A stretch of DNA of 64,000 nucleotides from Nitrobacter sp051535235 (GTDB lineage: Bacteria; Pseudomonadota; Alphaproteobacteria; Rhizobiales; Xanthobacteraceae). The stretch is from NCBI RefSeq assembly GCF_051535235.1, contig NZ_JBPPLZ010000001.1, positions 447,911 through 511,910 of the forward strand, read 5' to 3'. Shown in pieces: positions 33,301-42,943 of this stretch; positions within the stretch are counted from its first letter, which is position 1; every line of letters starts with the position of its first letter. The notes below the pieces were generated by a model. The model was not told the DNA's origin and ran no database searches. It was given only the letters and a program-made list of their open reading frames with translations. Both the position numbers and the translations under genes were made by a program.

Positions 33301-33524
33301 GATAATGTCTCCTGGGAGGTTGAAAATGCGAGCCGTTCGGCCGGGCGAAAAAGCCATCTTATGTCAAATAGTTGTAAACCTCAGTCAACGAGAAAATAGA
33401 TTTTTCGGATGCTCCGGCGGGAGCAGATCCTTGCTCAAAGCCGGTAGCGCGAAGCATGGACCCATCGTGTGCGGCCGACAATCTCCGGTGACAGCCCGCG
33501 TGGCGTCCGTTATCCGGGTAGGCG

Positions 33525-36314
33525 ATGGACATCGCGACGACAAATGACGCGGCCGGAGCCGCCGACGACTTCGATACCGCCAGGATCACCGGCGACATCG
33601 ATGCGCTGGCCGAGAAGCACGCCGGGCACGAGGACGCCTTCCGCTCCGCGGTGTCCAGGTTGTTGAAGGCGGAATTCGCCAAGGTGCTCGATGCGGCGCA
33701 GGCGAGGCTTTTGCGCGACCGTCACGGGCGGCGCTGCGCCGAACGGCTTTGCTTCGTCCAGGACGAAATCATTCGCCTCGCATTCTCGGCCGCGACGCGC
33801 CACCTCTATCATTCCCCGATACCTTCCGACGGCGAGCGCATGGCCGTGGTTGCGACCGGTGGATACGGTCGCGGCCTGATGGCGCCGGAGTCCGATCTCG
33901 ATCTGCTGTTCATTCTTCCGTACAAGCAGACCGCGTGGGGCGAACAGGTCGCCGAGGCGATCCTGTATTGTCTGTGGGACATGGGCTTGAGCGTCGGTCA
34001 TGCGACGCGATCGGTCCGTGAATCGATCCGGCAGGCGCGGGGCGATATGACCATTCGCACCGGTATTCTGGAGACCCGGTTCCTCGCCGGCGACCGGGCG
34101 CTTTACGACGAACTGGTCACCCGTTTCGACAAGGAAGTGGTGCAGGGAACGGCGGCGGAATTCGTCACCGCCAAACTCGCCGAGCGCGAGGAGCGTCATC
34201 GCCGCGCCGGCCAGTCGCGCTATCTGGTCGAGCCCAACGTCAAGGACGGCAAGGGAGGATTACGCGACCTGCACACGCTGTTCTGGATCGCGAAATATGT
34301 CTACCGGGTCCACGAAAGCCACGAACTGCTGAAGTGCGGGGTGTTCGATGTCCGCGAGTACCGGACCTTCCGCCGCTGCGCCGACTTCCTGTGGTCGGTG
34401 CGCTGCAATCTGCACTTCGCCACGGGCAGGGCCGAGGAACGGCTGTCGTTCGACCTGCAGCGCGAGATCGCGGTGCGGCTCGGATATACCTCTCATCCCG
34501 GGATGCAGGATGTCGAGCGCTTCATGAAGCACTACTTCCTGACCGCCAAGGACGTCGGAGACCTCACCGCCATCCTTTGCGCCAAGCTCGAGGACCAGCA
34601 GGCGAAGCCGGCGCCGGTTCTCGGCCGCATATTGTCGGGACGGCGACCGGGCACGGAACTGCGCCGGGTGCCGGACAACGATGATTTCATCATCGACAAC
34701 AACCGCATCAATCTCGCCTCGCCCGATGTCTTCAAGCGCGATCCCGTCAACCTGATCCGCATGTTCCGTCTCGCGCAGAAGAACAACCTGGCGTTTCATC
34801 CGGACGCGTTGCGAACCGTGACGCGGTCGAGGCGGCTCATCAACGCGCAGCTTCGCGAGAATCCGGAAGCCAACCGGCTGTTCATGGAAATCCTGACGTC
34901 GAACGACGCTGAGACCGTGCTGCGCCGGATGAACGAGACCGGCGTGCTCGGTCATTTCATCCGCGCCTTTGGCAAGATCGTCTCGATGATGCAGTTCAAC
35001 ATGTATCACCACTACACGGTGGACGAGCACCTGATCCGCTGCATCGGCATCCTTCAGGACATCGAGCGCGGCAATAACGACGAATTGTCCCTCGCCAGCG
35101 AACTGATGCGCAAGATCCGTCCCGAACACCGGCCCGTCATCTACATTGCGACCCTGCTTCACGACGTCGCAAAAGGCCGGCCTGAGGATCATTCCATCGC
35201 GGGCGCCAGGGTGGCGCGGCGCTTGTGCCCGCGTTTCGGATTCGATGCGGCCGACACCGAACTGGTCGCATGGCTGATCGAACAGCATCTGACGATGTCC
35301 AAGGTGGCCCAGTCTCGCGACCTGTCCGATCGCAAGACCATCGAGAATTTCGCCGCCGTGGTGCAATCGGTCGAGCAGATGAAGCTCCTGACGATCCTGA
35401 CCACCGCCGACATCCGCGGCGTCGGCCCCGGCGTCTGGAACGGCTGGAAGGCGCAACTGCTGCGCACTCTTTATTATGAGACGGAGCCGGTTTTGACGGG
35501 GGGCTTCTCCGAGGTCAACCGCGTCGAGCGCATCGCGGCGGCGCAGGCCGAGTTCCGCGCCGCCTTCACCGAATGGTCCGAACAGGAACTCAACACCTAC
35601 ATCTCGCGGCATTATCCGGCCTACTGGCTCAAGGTCGATCTCGCGCACAAGATCAGCCATGCGCGTTTCCTGCACGCCAGCGAGCGAAGCGGCCAGAAGC
35701 TCAACATCAATGTCGGCTTTGACGAGACGCGCGGCGTAACCGAACTGACGATCCTCGCCGCGGACCATCCCTGGCTGCTGTCGATCATTGCCGGAGCGTG
35801 CGCATCGGCCGGCGCCAACATCGTCGATGCGCAGATCTACACGACCACCGATGGGCAGGCGCTCGATACCATCGCGATCTCCCGCGAATACGACCGCGAC
35901 GAGGACGAGGGCCGTCGCGCCGCCCGCATCGGCGAAATCATCGAGCAGGTGCTTGAAGGCCGGCTGCGGCTACCCGACATGGTACCGAGCCGCGCCGGTG
36001 GAAAGAGGCTGCGGCCGTTCGTCGTGGAACCCAAGGTCAACATCAACAACCAGTGGTCGGATCGCCATACCGTGATCGAGGTTTCGGGGCTGGACCGGCC
36101 TGGCCTCTTGTTCCAGCTCACCGCGGCGATCTCCAAGCTCGATCTCAATATCGCCTCCGCCCACGTCGCGACGTTCGGCGAGCGCGCCCGCGACGTGTTC
36201 TACGTCACCGACCTGCTCGGGGCCCGGATCACCGCCCCGACGCGACAGGCCGCGATCAAGCGCGCGCTGGTCCATCTGCTCGCCGCCGGCAATGCGGCGG
36301 GCCCCGCCGCCTGA
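33525..36314 (+). CDS. glnD: [protein-PII] uridylyltransferase / uridylyl-removing enzyme
   Basis: A 929-residue GlnD, the cytoplasmic nitrogen sensor that uridylylates and de-uridylylates PII proteins in response to glutamine. Domain order is complete. The nucleotidyltransferase has VVATGGYGRGLMAPESDLDL (about residues 107-126). The PII-uridylylase linker contains EPNVKDGKGGLRDL. The HD domain has IATLLHDVAKGRPEDHSI (His-Asp about residue 547). Two C-terminal ACT domains start at TELTILAADHPWLLSIIAGA and HTVIEVSGLDRPGLLFQLTA. Start ATG after a spaced GGTAGG. No neighbour is functionally linked; the next gene encodes a transporter binding protein. Confidence 0.97.
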   Translation: MDIATTNDAAGAADDFDTARITGDIDALAEKHAGHEDAFRSAVSRLLKAEFAKVLDAAQARLLRDRHGRRCAERLCFVQDEIIRLAFSAATRHLYHSPIPSDGERMAVVATGGYGRGLMAPESDLDLLFILPYKQTAWGEQVAEAILYCLWDMGLSVGHATRSVRESIRQARGDMTIRTGILETRFLAGDRALYDELVTRFDKEVVQGTAAEFVTAKLAEREERHRRAGQSRYLVEPNVKDGKGGLRDLHTLFWIAKYVYRVHESHELLKCGVFDVREYRTFRRCADFLWSVRCNLHFATGRAEERLSFDLQREIAVRLGYTSHPGMQDVERFMKHYFLTAKDVGDLTAILCAKLEDQQAKPAPVLGRILSGRRPGTELRRVPDNDDFIIDNNRINLASPDVFKRDPVNLIRMFRLAQKNNLAFHPDALRTVTRSRRLINAQLRENPEANRLFMEILTSNDAETVLRRMNETGVLGHFIRAFGKIVSMMQFNMYHHYTVDEHLIRCIGILQDIERGNNDELSLASELMRKIRPEHRPVIYIATLLHDVAKGRPEDHSIAGARVARRLCPRFGFDAADTELVAWLIEQHLTMSKVAQSRDLSDRKTIENFAAVVQSVEQMKLLTILTTADIRGVGPGVWNGWKAQLLRTLYYETEPVLTGGFSEVNRVERIAAAQAEFRAAFTEWSEQELNTYISRHYPAYWLKVDLAHKISHARFLHASERSGQKLNINVGFDETRGVTELTILAADHPWLLSIIAGACASAGANIVDAQIYTTTDGQALDTIAISREYDRDEDEGRRAARIGEIIEQVLEGRLRLPDMVPSRAGGKRLRPFVVEPKVNINNQWSDRHTVIEVSGLDRPGLLFQLTAAISKLDLNIASAHVATFGERARDVFYVTDLLGARITAPTRQAAIKRALVHLLAAGNAAGPAA

Positions 36315-36450
36315 GGTTCCACGCTTCTCGCAGGGATCGCCTTGCAATGCGCTTGACCTTCATTCAGGTTTGAGCCGACATCAACTTGCTTGATTCGACC
36401 GGACCATGGGTACGATCATGCATCTGGCGAGCACGATGATAAGCAATGCA

Positions 36451-37674
36451 ATGAAAAACCGTATGCTGCGTTGGACCGCGGCGGCGGCGTTGGCTGTCGC
36501 GCTATCGGTCTCGCAGGCCTCCGCTCAGAAAAAATACGGCCCCGGCGTCACCGACACCGAAATCAAGGTTGGCCAGACCGTCCCGTTCAGTGGACCCATC
36601 TCGGCCTATGCCACCATCGGCAAGGTACAGGCCGCCTATATGAGGATGGTCAACGACGAAGGCGGGGTTAACGGACGCAAGATCAGGCTGATCCAGTATG
36701 ACGACGCCTACAGCCCGCCCAAGACCGTCGAACAGGTTCGCAAGCTGGTGGAGAGCGACGAGGTGCTTCTCACCTTTCAGATCATCGGAACGCCGCCCAA
36801 TGCCGCCGTTCAGAAATATCTGAACGCGAAGAAAGTGCCGCAGCTCTTCGCCGCCACCGGAGCCTCGCGCTTCAGCGATCCGAAGAAATATCCCTGGACC
36901 ATCGGTTTCAACCCCAGTTACTTCGTCGAAGGACGGATCTACGGCCAGTACATCCTGAAGGATCATCCGGATGCCAGGATCGGCGTGCTCTACCAGAACG
37001 ACGATGTCGGCAAGGACTATCTCAAGGGGCTGAAATCGGGCCTCGGGGCCAGGGCCTCCAAGATGATTGTCGCCGAAGCGGCCTATGAGGTGTCCGATCC
37101 CACCGTCGATTCGCAGATCCTCAAGCTGCGCGCCGCCGGCGCCACGCTTCTGTTCAGCGCCGCGACGCCGAAGCAGGCCGCACAGGCGATCCGGAAGACC
37201 TTCGAGATCGGCTGGAAGCCGGTGCATATCCTCGACATCAACGCGACCTCGGTGGGCGCGGTGTTGCAGCCGGCGGGGCTGGAGGCCTCGAAGGGCATCA
37301 TCAGCACAAACTACGGCAAGGACCCGCTCGATCCGCAGTGGAAGGACGATCCGGGCATGAAGAAGTATTTCGCCTTCATGGCGAAGTACTATCCGGATGG
37401 CGACCAGGACTCGAACTTCAATTCCTATGGTTACAGCACGGCGCAACTGCTGGTACGGGTGCTGCAGCAGTGCGGTGACGATCTCACGCGCGCGAACGTC
37501 ATGAACCAGGCCACCAACCTGAAGGACGTCAGCCTCGACCTGTTGCTTCCCGACATCAGGATCAACACGGCGCCGGACGACTATCGCGTCAACGAGCAGA
37601 TGCAGATGATGCGCTTCAACGGCCAGCGCTGGGAACTGTTCGGACCGGTCATTTCCGACGACGCCAGCGGTTAG
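36451..37674 (+). CDS. branched-chain amino-acid-type ABC binding protein (Peripla_BP_6)
   Basis: A 407-residue periplasmic protein. The signal peptide MKNRMLRWTAAAALAVALSV ends near ASAQ (residue about 26). The binding fold opens with GVTDTEIKVGQTVPFSGPIS and contains GGVNGRKIRLIQYDDAYSPP, TFQIIGTPPNAAVQKYLNAK, YPWTIGFNPSYFVEGRIYGQ and RIGVLYQNDDVGKDYLKGLK, as in LivK-like proteins that often bind aromatic or other organic acids. No permease or ATPase genes accompany it, so it is an orphan here. Upstream ATGs at 36406, 36421 and 36436 are in frame; the chosen start gives the best signal peptide. Confidence 0.88.
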   Translation: MKNRMLRWTAAAALAVALSVSQASAQKKYGPGVTDTEIKVGQTVPFSGPISAYATIGKVQAAYMRMVNDEGGVNGRKIRLIQYDDAYSPPKTVEQVRKLVESDEVLLTFQIIGTPPNAAVQKYLNAKKVPQLFAATGASRFSDPKKYPWTIGFNPSYFVEGRIYGQYILKDHPDARIGVLYQNDDVGKDYLKGLKSGLGARASKMIVAEAAYEVSDPTVDSQILKLRAAGATLLFSAATPKQAAQAIRKTFEIGWKPVHILDINATSVGAVLQPAGLEASKGIISTNYGKDPLDPQWKDDPGMKKYFAFMAKYYPDGDQDSNFNSYGYSTAQLLVRVLQQCGDDLTRANVMNQATNLKDVSLDLLLPDIRINTAPDDYRVNEQMQMMRFNGQRWELFGPVISDDASG

Positions 37675-37675
37675 C

Positions 37676-37716
37676 GCATCCCGAAAAGCGGCAACCGGTT
37701 TTCGGACAATGAAGCG
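37676..37716. repeat. partial palindromic intergenic repeat
   Basis: Immediately after the binding-protein stop, CGCATCCCGAAAAGCGG and ACCGGTTTTCGG form the core of the same element family seen at 3880-4051, here with the right outer arm missing or diverged. The rest of the 261-base gap to the PBP gene shows nothing recognisable. Confidence 0.55.
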
Positions 37717-37935
37717 TTCGACGCGTTATGGCCGGGCATGGCCAGGCATGGCCGTTCGAAGAACGGCGTCGCTTCCGCTCGCCCGTGTCCGACCATCCCA
37801 TCTTGATCCAGCCACGTTTCAAGACAGGCGAACTTGCGCCGTCCCCGGTCTCTAATCTTACGTTAACTTTACGGTAACCGCCCCTTAAACCCCGACCGCT
37901 AGCGTGCCGCGGAAAAGGCATGGGCGTAGTTGCGT

Positions 37936-40128
37936 ATGGGATGGGGACGAAAAAAGCGCGGCGGACGCAAGGAGCCGGTCTTCAGCGGATTTGCCGCTTC
38001 GCTCGCGGAGTTGCGCCTCAACCCGCTCGATCGCGTCACGGTTGCCGACGATGCGCCGGCCAAACGCGCGACGCCGCGCAAGGCCGGGCCGGGTGGCGGC
38101 GGGTCGCACAAGCCGTCGCCTGATCGGAACGGCAAGGGCCGGACCAGGAAGCGCCGTCGCGTTCGTCTGTCCCGAGTCTTCTATTGGGGCGCCGTACTCT
38201 CTTTATGGGCGGCCATCGCCGTGGTCGGCGTGGTGGTCTATGTCGGCGCGCATCTGCCGCCGATCCAGTCGCTTGAAATTCCGAAACGCCCGCCGACCAT
38301 CCAGATCGTCGGCGCGGACGGCAGCGTGCTGGCGACGCGCGGCGAAATGGCAGGCAGCAACGTCTCGCTCAAGGACCTGCCGCCCTATCTGCCCAAGGCC
38401 TTCATCGCGATCGAGGACCGCCGGTTCTATTCGCATTACGGCGTCGATCCGGTCGGCATTCTGCGCGCGGCCCTGGCCAACGTCATGCACAGGGGGGTGT
38501 CGCAGGGCGGTTCGACCTTGACCCAGCAACTCGCCAAGAACCTGTTCCTCACCCAAGAGCGCACGCTCGAGCGAAAGCTTCAGGAGGTCGAACTCGCGCT
38601 CTGGCTGGAGCGCAAGCACACCAAGGCGCAGATTCTCGAACTTTATCTCAACCGGGTCTATTTCGGCTCCGGCGCTTATGGCGTCGAGGCGGCTGCGCAG
38701 AAATATTTCGGCAAGCCGGCGAAGAACGTCACGCTCGCCGAGGCCGCTATGCTGGCCGGTCTCGTCAAGTCGCCGTCGCGGCTCGCGCCCGATCGCAACC
38801 CGGAAGGCGCCGAGGCTCGTGCGAAGGTCGTGCTCGCGGCGATGGCCGACGCCCGTTTCATCACCGCGCAGCAGGCGCAGGCCGCCGGAAGCCGTCCTTC
38901 CTATGCCGTGAAACCGGCCAGCGCCGGCACGATCAATTATGTCGCCGACTGGGTTGGCGAGGTGCTCGACGATCTTGTGGGTCAGGTCGACCAGAGCATC
39001 GTCGTCGAAACCACCATCGATCCGAAACTGCAGAGCGCGGCGGAAGCCGCCGTGATCGACGAACTGGCCGCGAAAAGCGTCAAGTTCAATGTCAGCCAGG
39101 GCGCGTTGGTGGCGATGACGCCCGACGGCGCGGTGCGCGCCATGGTCGGCGGTCGCAACTATGCCGACAGCCAGTTCAACCGCGCGGTGACGGCGAAGCG
39201 CCAGCCCGGTTCCGCATTCAAGCCGTTCGTCTATCTCACCGCGATCGAGGCCGGACTGACGCCCGAGACGATCCGGCAGGACGCGCCGCTCGACGTCAAG
39301 GGATGGCGGCCGGAGAATTACAGTCACGAATATTTCGGCGCGGTGACGCTGACGCAGGCGCTTGCGATGTCGCTGAACACGGTCGCGGTCCGGCTCGGAC
39401 TGGAGGTCGGCGCCGCGAACGTGGTCCGCACCGCGCACCGGCTCGGCATCACGTCGAAACTGGAGTCCAACGCCTCGATCGCGCTCGGCACCTCCGAGGT
39501 GTCGCCGCTGGAGTTGGTCGGCGCCTATGCGCCGTTCGCCAACGGCGGATATGCCGCCAATGCCCACATCGTCGATCGCATCCGCACCGTCGAGGGCAAC
39601 AAGCTGCTCTACGTGCGCTCGCAGGACGCGCCTGATCGTGTGGTCGATCCGCGCGCCGTTGCGATGATGAACACCATGATGGAGCAGACGCTCATCAGCG
39701 GCACCGCCCGCAAGGCCGAGATTCCCGGATGGACCGCCGCCGGCAAGACCGGTACCAGCCAGGATTTTCGCGATGCGTGGTTTGTCGGCTACACGGCAAA
39801 GCTCGTGACCGGGGTGTGGCTCGGCAACGACGACAATACACCGACCCGCAAGGCTACCGGCGGCGGCCTGCCGGTAGAGATCTGGACCCGTTTCATGCGT
39901 TTCGCTCATCAGGGCTTGCGGCCCGAACCGATCCCGGGCACGCAGCGCGGCCTGCTTCCGGACATCGCTCAGCTCGGCCGGCAGGTCGTCGCGCCGCCGG
40001 CTCCTGTTCCTGCTGCTGCTCCGGTGCCGGTCGGCAGCCGACCTCAGCCGGTCCGGTCCGATGTCCGGCCGGAAGCCGCAAGCGGATTGGACGGCTGGCT
40101 CGTCGACCGGCTGTTCGGCGGGCGATAG
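37936..40128 (+). CDS. class A penicillin-binding protein (PBP1A family)
   Basis: A 730-residue bifunctional peptidoglycan synthase. A cytoplasmic basic tail (about 75 residues) precedes one membrane span (VFYWGAVLSLWAAIAVVGVV). The GT51 transglycosylase domain has the catalytic Glu in FIAIEDRRFYSHYGVDPVGI and GGSTLTQQLAKNLFLTQERT. The transpeptidase domain contains the nucleophile motif SAFK (in RQPGSAFKPF), SLN (in AMSLNTVAVR) and KTGTS (in AAGKTGTSQDFRDAWFVGY). The C-terminal tail is Pro/Ala-rich. It builds and cross-links glycan strands at the inner membrane. Start ATG six bases into the open frame; a TTG at 37930 is less likely. Confidence 0.95.
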   Translation: MGWGRKKRGGRKEPVFSGFAASLAELRLNPLDRVTVADDAPAKRATPRKAGPGGGGSHKPSPDRNGKGRTRKRRRVRLSRVFYWGAVLSLWAAIAVVGVVVYVGAHLPPIQSLEIPKRPPTIQIVGADGSVLATRGEMAGSNVSLKDLPPYLPKAFIAIEDRRFYSHYGVDPVGILRAALANVMHRGVSQGGSTLTQQLAKNLFLTQERTLERKLQEVELALWLERKHTKAQILELYLNRVYFGSGAYGVEAAAQKYFGKPAKNVTLAEAAMLAGLVKSPSRLAPDRNPEGAEARAKVVLAAMADARFITAQQAQAAGSRPSYAVKPASAGTINYVADWVGEVLDDLVGQVDQSIVVETTIDPKLQSAAEAAVIDELAAKSVKFNVSQGALVAMTPDGAVRAMVGGRNYADSQFNRAVTAKRQPGSAFKPFVYLTAIEAGLTPETIRQDAPLDVKGWRPENYSHEYFGAVTLTQALAMSLNTVAVRLGLEVGAANVVRTAHRLGITSKLESNASIALGTSEVSPLELVGAYAPFANGGYAANAHIVDRIRTVEGNKLLYVRSQDAPDRVVDPRAVAMMNTMMEQTLISGTARKAEIPGWTAAGKTGTSQDFRDAWFVGYTAKLVTGVWLGNDDNTPTRKATGGGLPVEIWTRFMRFAHQGLRPEPIPGTQRGLLPDIAQLGRQVVAPPAPVPAAAPVPVGSRPQPVRSDVRPEAASGLDGWLVDRLFGGR

Positions 40129-40138
40129 ACCTAGAACC

Positions 40139-40212
40139 CTCGCTGTCATTCCGGATGCCGCGTAGGCGGCGATCCATCGTGGTTGGGGAGTTCGGGTTTC
40201 GGAATGACGAAA
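40139..40212. repeat. short palindromic repeat after the PBP gene
   Basis: Arms CTGTCATTCCGG and TTTCGGAATGACG flank a CGCGTAGGCGG centre. This type of CATTCC...GGAATG element is dispersed in genomes of this group. It lies between convergent genes and could also limit read-through. Confidence 0.6.
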
Positions 40213-40240
40213 AGAAGGTCGGCGGACTGCGAGGAGCCCG

Positions 40241-40993
40241 TCAGTCCTGAATGCCGTAGCGATGGAGGTCGTTGCCTTCGGCGTCGAGCCATCGCTTGGC
40301 CCGCTCGACATGATTGCAGATCCGGGCCACCACCTTCCAGAACCGCGGCGAATGGTTCATCTCAACGAGGTGGGCGACCTCGTGAGCGGCGAGATAATCC
40401 AGCACGAACGGGGGCGCCAGGATGAGGCGCCAGGAGAACGACAGCGATCCCGCTGATGTGCAGGAGCCCCAGCGGCTCGACTGATCGCGGATCGAAAGCC
40501 GCTTGACCCTGACGTCTAGCATGTCGGCATAGCGGTGCGCGGCCTTTTGCAGGTCGCGCCGCGCTTCGCGCTTGAGAAAATCGTGGACACGCCGGTCGAG
40601 ATGTTCGAACCCGCCGGCCACACAGAGAATCCTTTCGCCGCTGTCGCGTGTTTCAGTCCACACCGTGCCGCGCTCGCCGGCGCGATGCACGATTCGGTGA
40701 GCGACGCCGCGCAGCGGAATGATCGCGCCATGGTGGAACGGCGCCGCCTTCGGCAGCCGCCCGAGGCGCGCCGCGATCCAGCCGCCGTGGCGTTGCGCAA
40801 AGTCCTTGGCCTCCGCAAGCGTTCCCCGCGGCGGCATGGTCAGGATCGCTTCGCGATCGCTCGGATGGATTCGCAATGTATAGCGGCGAGCGCGACGATG
40901 GCGGCGCAAACGCACGGAATAAATCTGGGAGCCGTGCTTAACGAGAAGCCGGGACGGTTCAGCGGGGCGTCGATAAAGGAGTGCGCGGGCCAT
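40241..40993 (-). CDS. YgjP/SprT-like zinc metallopeptidase (M48-type DUF45)
   Basis: A 250-residue protein of the YgjP-like metal-dependent hydrolase family. The zinc-binding helix is YLAAHEVAHLVEMNHSPRFW (HExxH about residues 206-210, plus downstream His), preceded by the typical SSRWGSCTSAGSLSFSWRLI and LILAPPFVLDYL. The N-terminal half holds the VRLRRHRRARRYTLRI strand. Related proteins are linked to restriction-type hsdR operons or protein turnover; the function here is unknown. Start at the ATG of MARALLYRRP; the frame continues to an ATG at 41077. Convergent with the PBP gene. Confidence 0.85.
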   Translation of the reverse strand: MARALLYRRPAEPSRLLVKHGSQIYSVRLRRHRRARRYTLRIHPSDREAILTMPPRGTLAEAKDFAQRHGGWIAARLGRLPKAAPFHHGAIIPLRGVAHRIVHRAGERGTVWTETRDSGERILCVAGGFEHLDRRVHDFLKREARRDLQKAAHRYADMLDVRVKRLSIRDQSSRWGSCTSAGSLSFSWRLILAPPFVLDYLAAHEVAHLVEMNHSPRFWKVVARICNHVERAKRWLDAEGNDLHRYGIQD

Positions 40994-41298
40994 TTCAGCA
41001 AATCCGGGGGCGGGGGTAGCGCCCGGACTTTGCCATAACCGCCGCCAGTCAAATCGCTCGGCGCAAAAACAAATCATTTGCCCAATATACAGCGGGTTTG
41101 CTGGTCCGACCCCCTATGGAATGGGCCTCGGAACAAAATATTCGAAGTTCATTCCACCGGATTCGGCTGCTCTAGGTGTGAATCTGAACTCATTATTTTA
41201 CAGCACTGAAACCCTGTCAAATTTTTGAGAATTCCAGCGGCCAGCCAGGCTCGCCGGACCATTCCTCACCGGGTGAAATGATTGAGTGTTGTTCAGAT
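40994..41298. other. intergenic gap between the metallopeptidase and phaZ genes
   Basis: No gene in 305 bases. A perfect 12-bp inverted repeat, GTGAATCTGAAC (41178-41189) and GTTCAGATTCAC (41291-41302), is separated by about 100 bases, and the right arm overlaps the phaZ stop codon. The enclosed sequence is AT-richer than average. This could be a long-range structure at the 3' end of phaZ mRNA or a decayed repeat; I see no U-tract. Confidence 0.5.
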
Positions 41299-42633
41299 TC
41301 ACTCAGCCGCCGCACGGAGTGACGTACGCATCGGTGTTGTGGTGACGGATTGCATGAAATCGTTGATGCGAGGCACGATCTCGGACTTGAAGCGCGAGCC
41401 GTTGAACACGCCGTAATGGCCGACGCCCTTCTGCACATAGTGAACCCGCCGGTTGTCGGAAATCGACGTGCATAGCGCGTGCGCCGCTTTGGTCTGCCCG
41501 AGCCCGGAAATGTCGTCGTTTTCGCCCTCCACCGTCATCAGCGCCACGCGCACGATCTTCGAAGGATCGACGGGCCGGCCGCGATGGGTCATTTTTCCTT
41601 CCGGCAGCGCGTGCTTGACGAACACCAGATCGACCGTCTGCAGATAATACTCCGCGGTCAGGTCCATGACGGCGAGATACTCGTCGTAGAAATCGCGGTG
41701 CTTGTCGACGAGATCGCCGTCGCCCTTGACGAGATTCTTGAACAGACTCTTGTGCGCGGCCATGTGCCGGTCGAAATTCATGCTGATGAAGCCGTTGAGC
41801 TGCAGGAAGCCCGGATAGACGTCCCGCATCACGCCGGGATGCGGGAACGGTACCTTGGTGATGACATGGTTGCGGAACCAGTCCGTGCCCTTCTCGGCGG
41901 CGAGGTTATTGACGGCGGTGGGATGGTTGCGGGTGTCGATCGGTCCGCCCATCAACGTCATCGACAACGGCACACACGGATCGCCTTCGGCCTCCATCAC
42001 TGACACCGCCGCCAGCACCGGCACCGAAGGCTGGCAGACCGCGATGACATGGATGTTGCCGCCCAGCACATGCAGCATCTCGATCAGGTAATCGACGTAG
42101 TCATCGAGATCGAAACGCCCCTCGGTGATCGGAACCATCCGGGCGTCGGACCAGTCGGTGATATAGACGTCATGCGTCGGCAGGAACGCGTCGACGGTTC
42201 CGCGCAGCAACGTCGCGTAATGACCCGACATCGGCGCCACCAGCAGCACGCGCGGCTGCGGCCTTCTCAGCGGACGCACATGCTTGCGGTCGAAGTAGAG
42301 CAAACGGCAGAACGGCTTTTCCCAGACCGAGCGAATTTCGATCGGCGTGCGTATGCCGTTGACCTCGGTCTCGTGCAGGCCCCATTCCGGTTTGCCGTAG
42401 CGGCGGGTGGTGCGCTCGAACAATTCACAGCCGGCGGCGATGGTTTTGCCGAACTCGGTGCTCGACCACGGATTGAGCGGGTTCTGGAACAGTATCCGTG
42501 TCGCGTCGGTGACGGCGCGAGCCGGATTGAGTGACGCCTGCGCCATCTCGTACATCCAGTACATCGGCGTCGTCATCGTCGGGCTGACTTCCGCCGGTAT
42601 CTCCGGCGGCCGTCCAAATTCACCGATAGGCAT
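41299..42633 (-). CDS. phaZ: intracellular polyhydroxyalkanoate depolymerase
   Basis: A 444-residue PhaZ that degrades stored PHB granules in the cytoplasm. Family signatures are PMYWMYEMAQASLNPARAVT at the N-terminus, VLLVAPMSGHYATLLRGTVD, VYITDWSDARMVP and the lipase-box-like IHVIAVCQPSVPVLAA, in which Cys stands as nucleophile as in other PhaZ1-type enzymes. His/Asp partners are in MTVEGENDDISGLGQT and VQKGVGHYGVFNGSRF. Start chosen at MPIGEFGRPP with AAAGGGA upstream; ATGs at 42654 and 42681 extend it without support. Divergent from regS, so storage-polymer use may be redox-linked, but this is only positional. Confidence 0.93.
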   Translation of the reverse strand: MPIGEFGRPPEIPAEVSPTMTTPMYWMYEMAQASLNPARAVTDATRILFQNPLNPWSSTEFGKTIAAGCELFERTTRRYGKPEWGLHETEVNGIRTPIEIRSVWEKPFCRLLYFDRKHVRPLRRPQPRVLLVAPMSGHYATLLRGTVDAFLPTHDVYITDWSDARMVPITEGRFDLDDYVDYLIEMLHVLGGNIHVIAVCQPSVPVLAAVSVMEAEGDPCVPLSMTLMGGPIDTRNHPTAVNNLAAEKGTDWFRNHVITKVPFPHPGVMRDVYPGFLQLNGFISMNFDRHMAAHKSLFKNLVKGDGDLVDKHRDFYDEYLAVMDLTAEYYLQTVDLVFVKHALPEGKMTHRGRPVDPSKIVRVALMTVEGENDDISGLGQTKAAHALCTSISDNRRVHYVQKGVGHYGVFNGSRFKSEIVPRINDFMQSVTTTPMRTSLRAAAE

Positions 42634-42943
42634 TCTGCTCAATCCCTTTTGCATCGCAAAATAGTGGCTGCTGCGAAGCACTGCGTCAATCCGCCCCCGG
42701 TCTATAGAGATCTACATATAGTATGTTAATGCTTTCCGCGAGCCGGGATGTGGCGAAAACATTTCTCTCTCCGCAAGTTCCTTGGAACGAACGAGGCGCT
42801 CGGCGCTTCACAGGGGCCAAGCTTCCCATGGGCTTCACGAATGCGCCGCCTCGATTGCGCAGATCAAGACGGGCCGCGACTCCGGCGTGTCGCGGCCTTC
42901 CGCGTCGCGAGAATCGCCCGAAAACGCTATAAGCTTGCGCGAC
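42634..42943. promoter_or_regulatory. divergent spacer between phaZ and regS
   Basis: 310 bases without a supported gene. The only AT-rich island is at 42700-42730, where CTATAGAGATCTACATATAG is itself nearly palindromic and offers -10-like sequences in both directions, so divergent promoters probably lie here. Otherwise I see nothing definite. Confidence 0.45.

Noticed and set aside
34260..35768. 502-codon minus-strand frame
   Set aside because: Antisense of glnD with no family features.
38203..40311. 702-codon minus-strand frame
   Set aside because: Antisense of the penicillin-binding protein gene.
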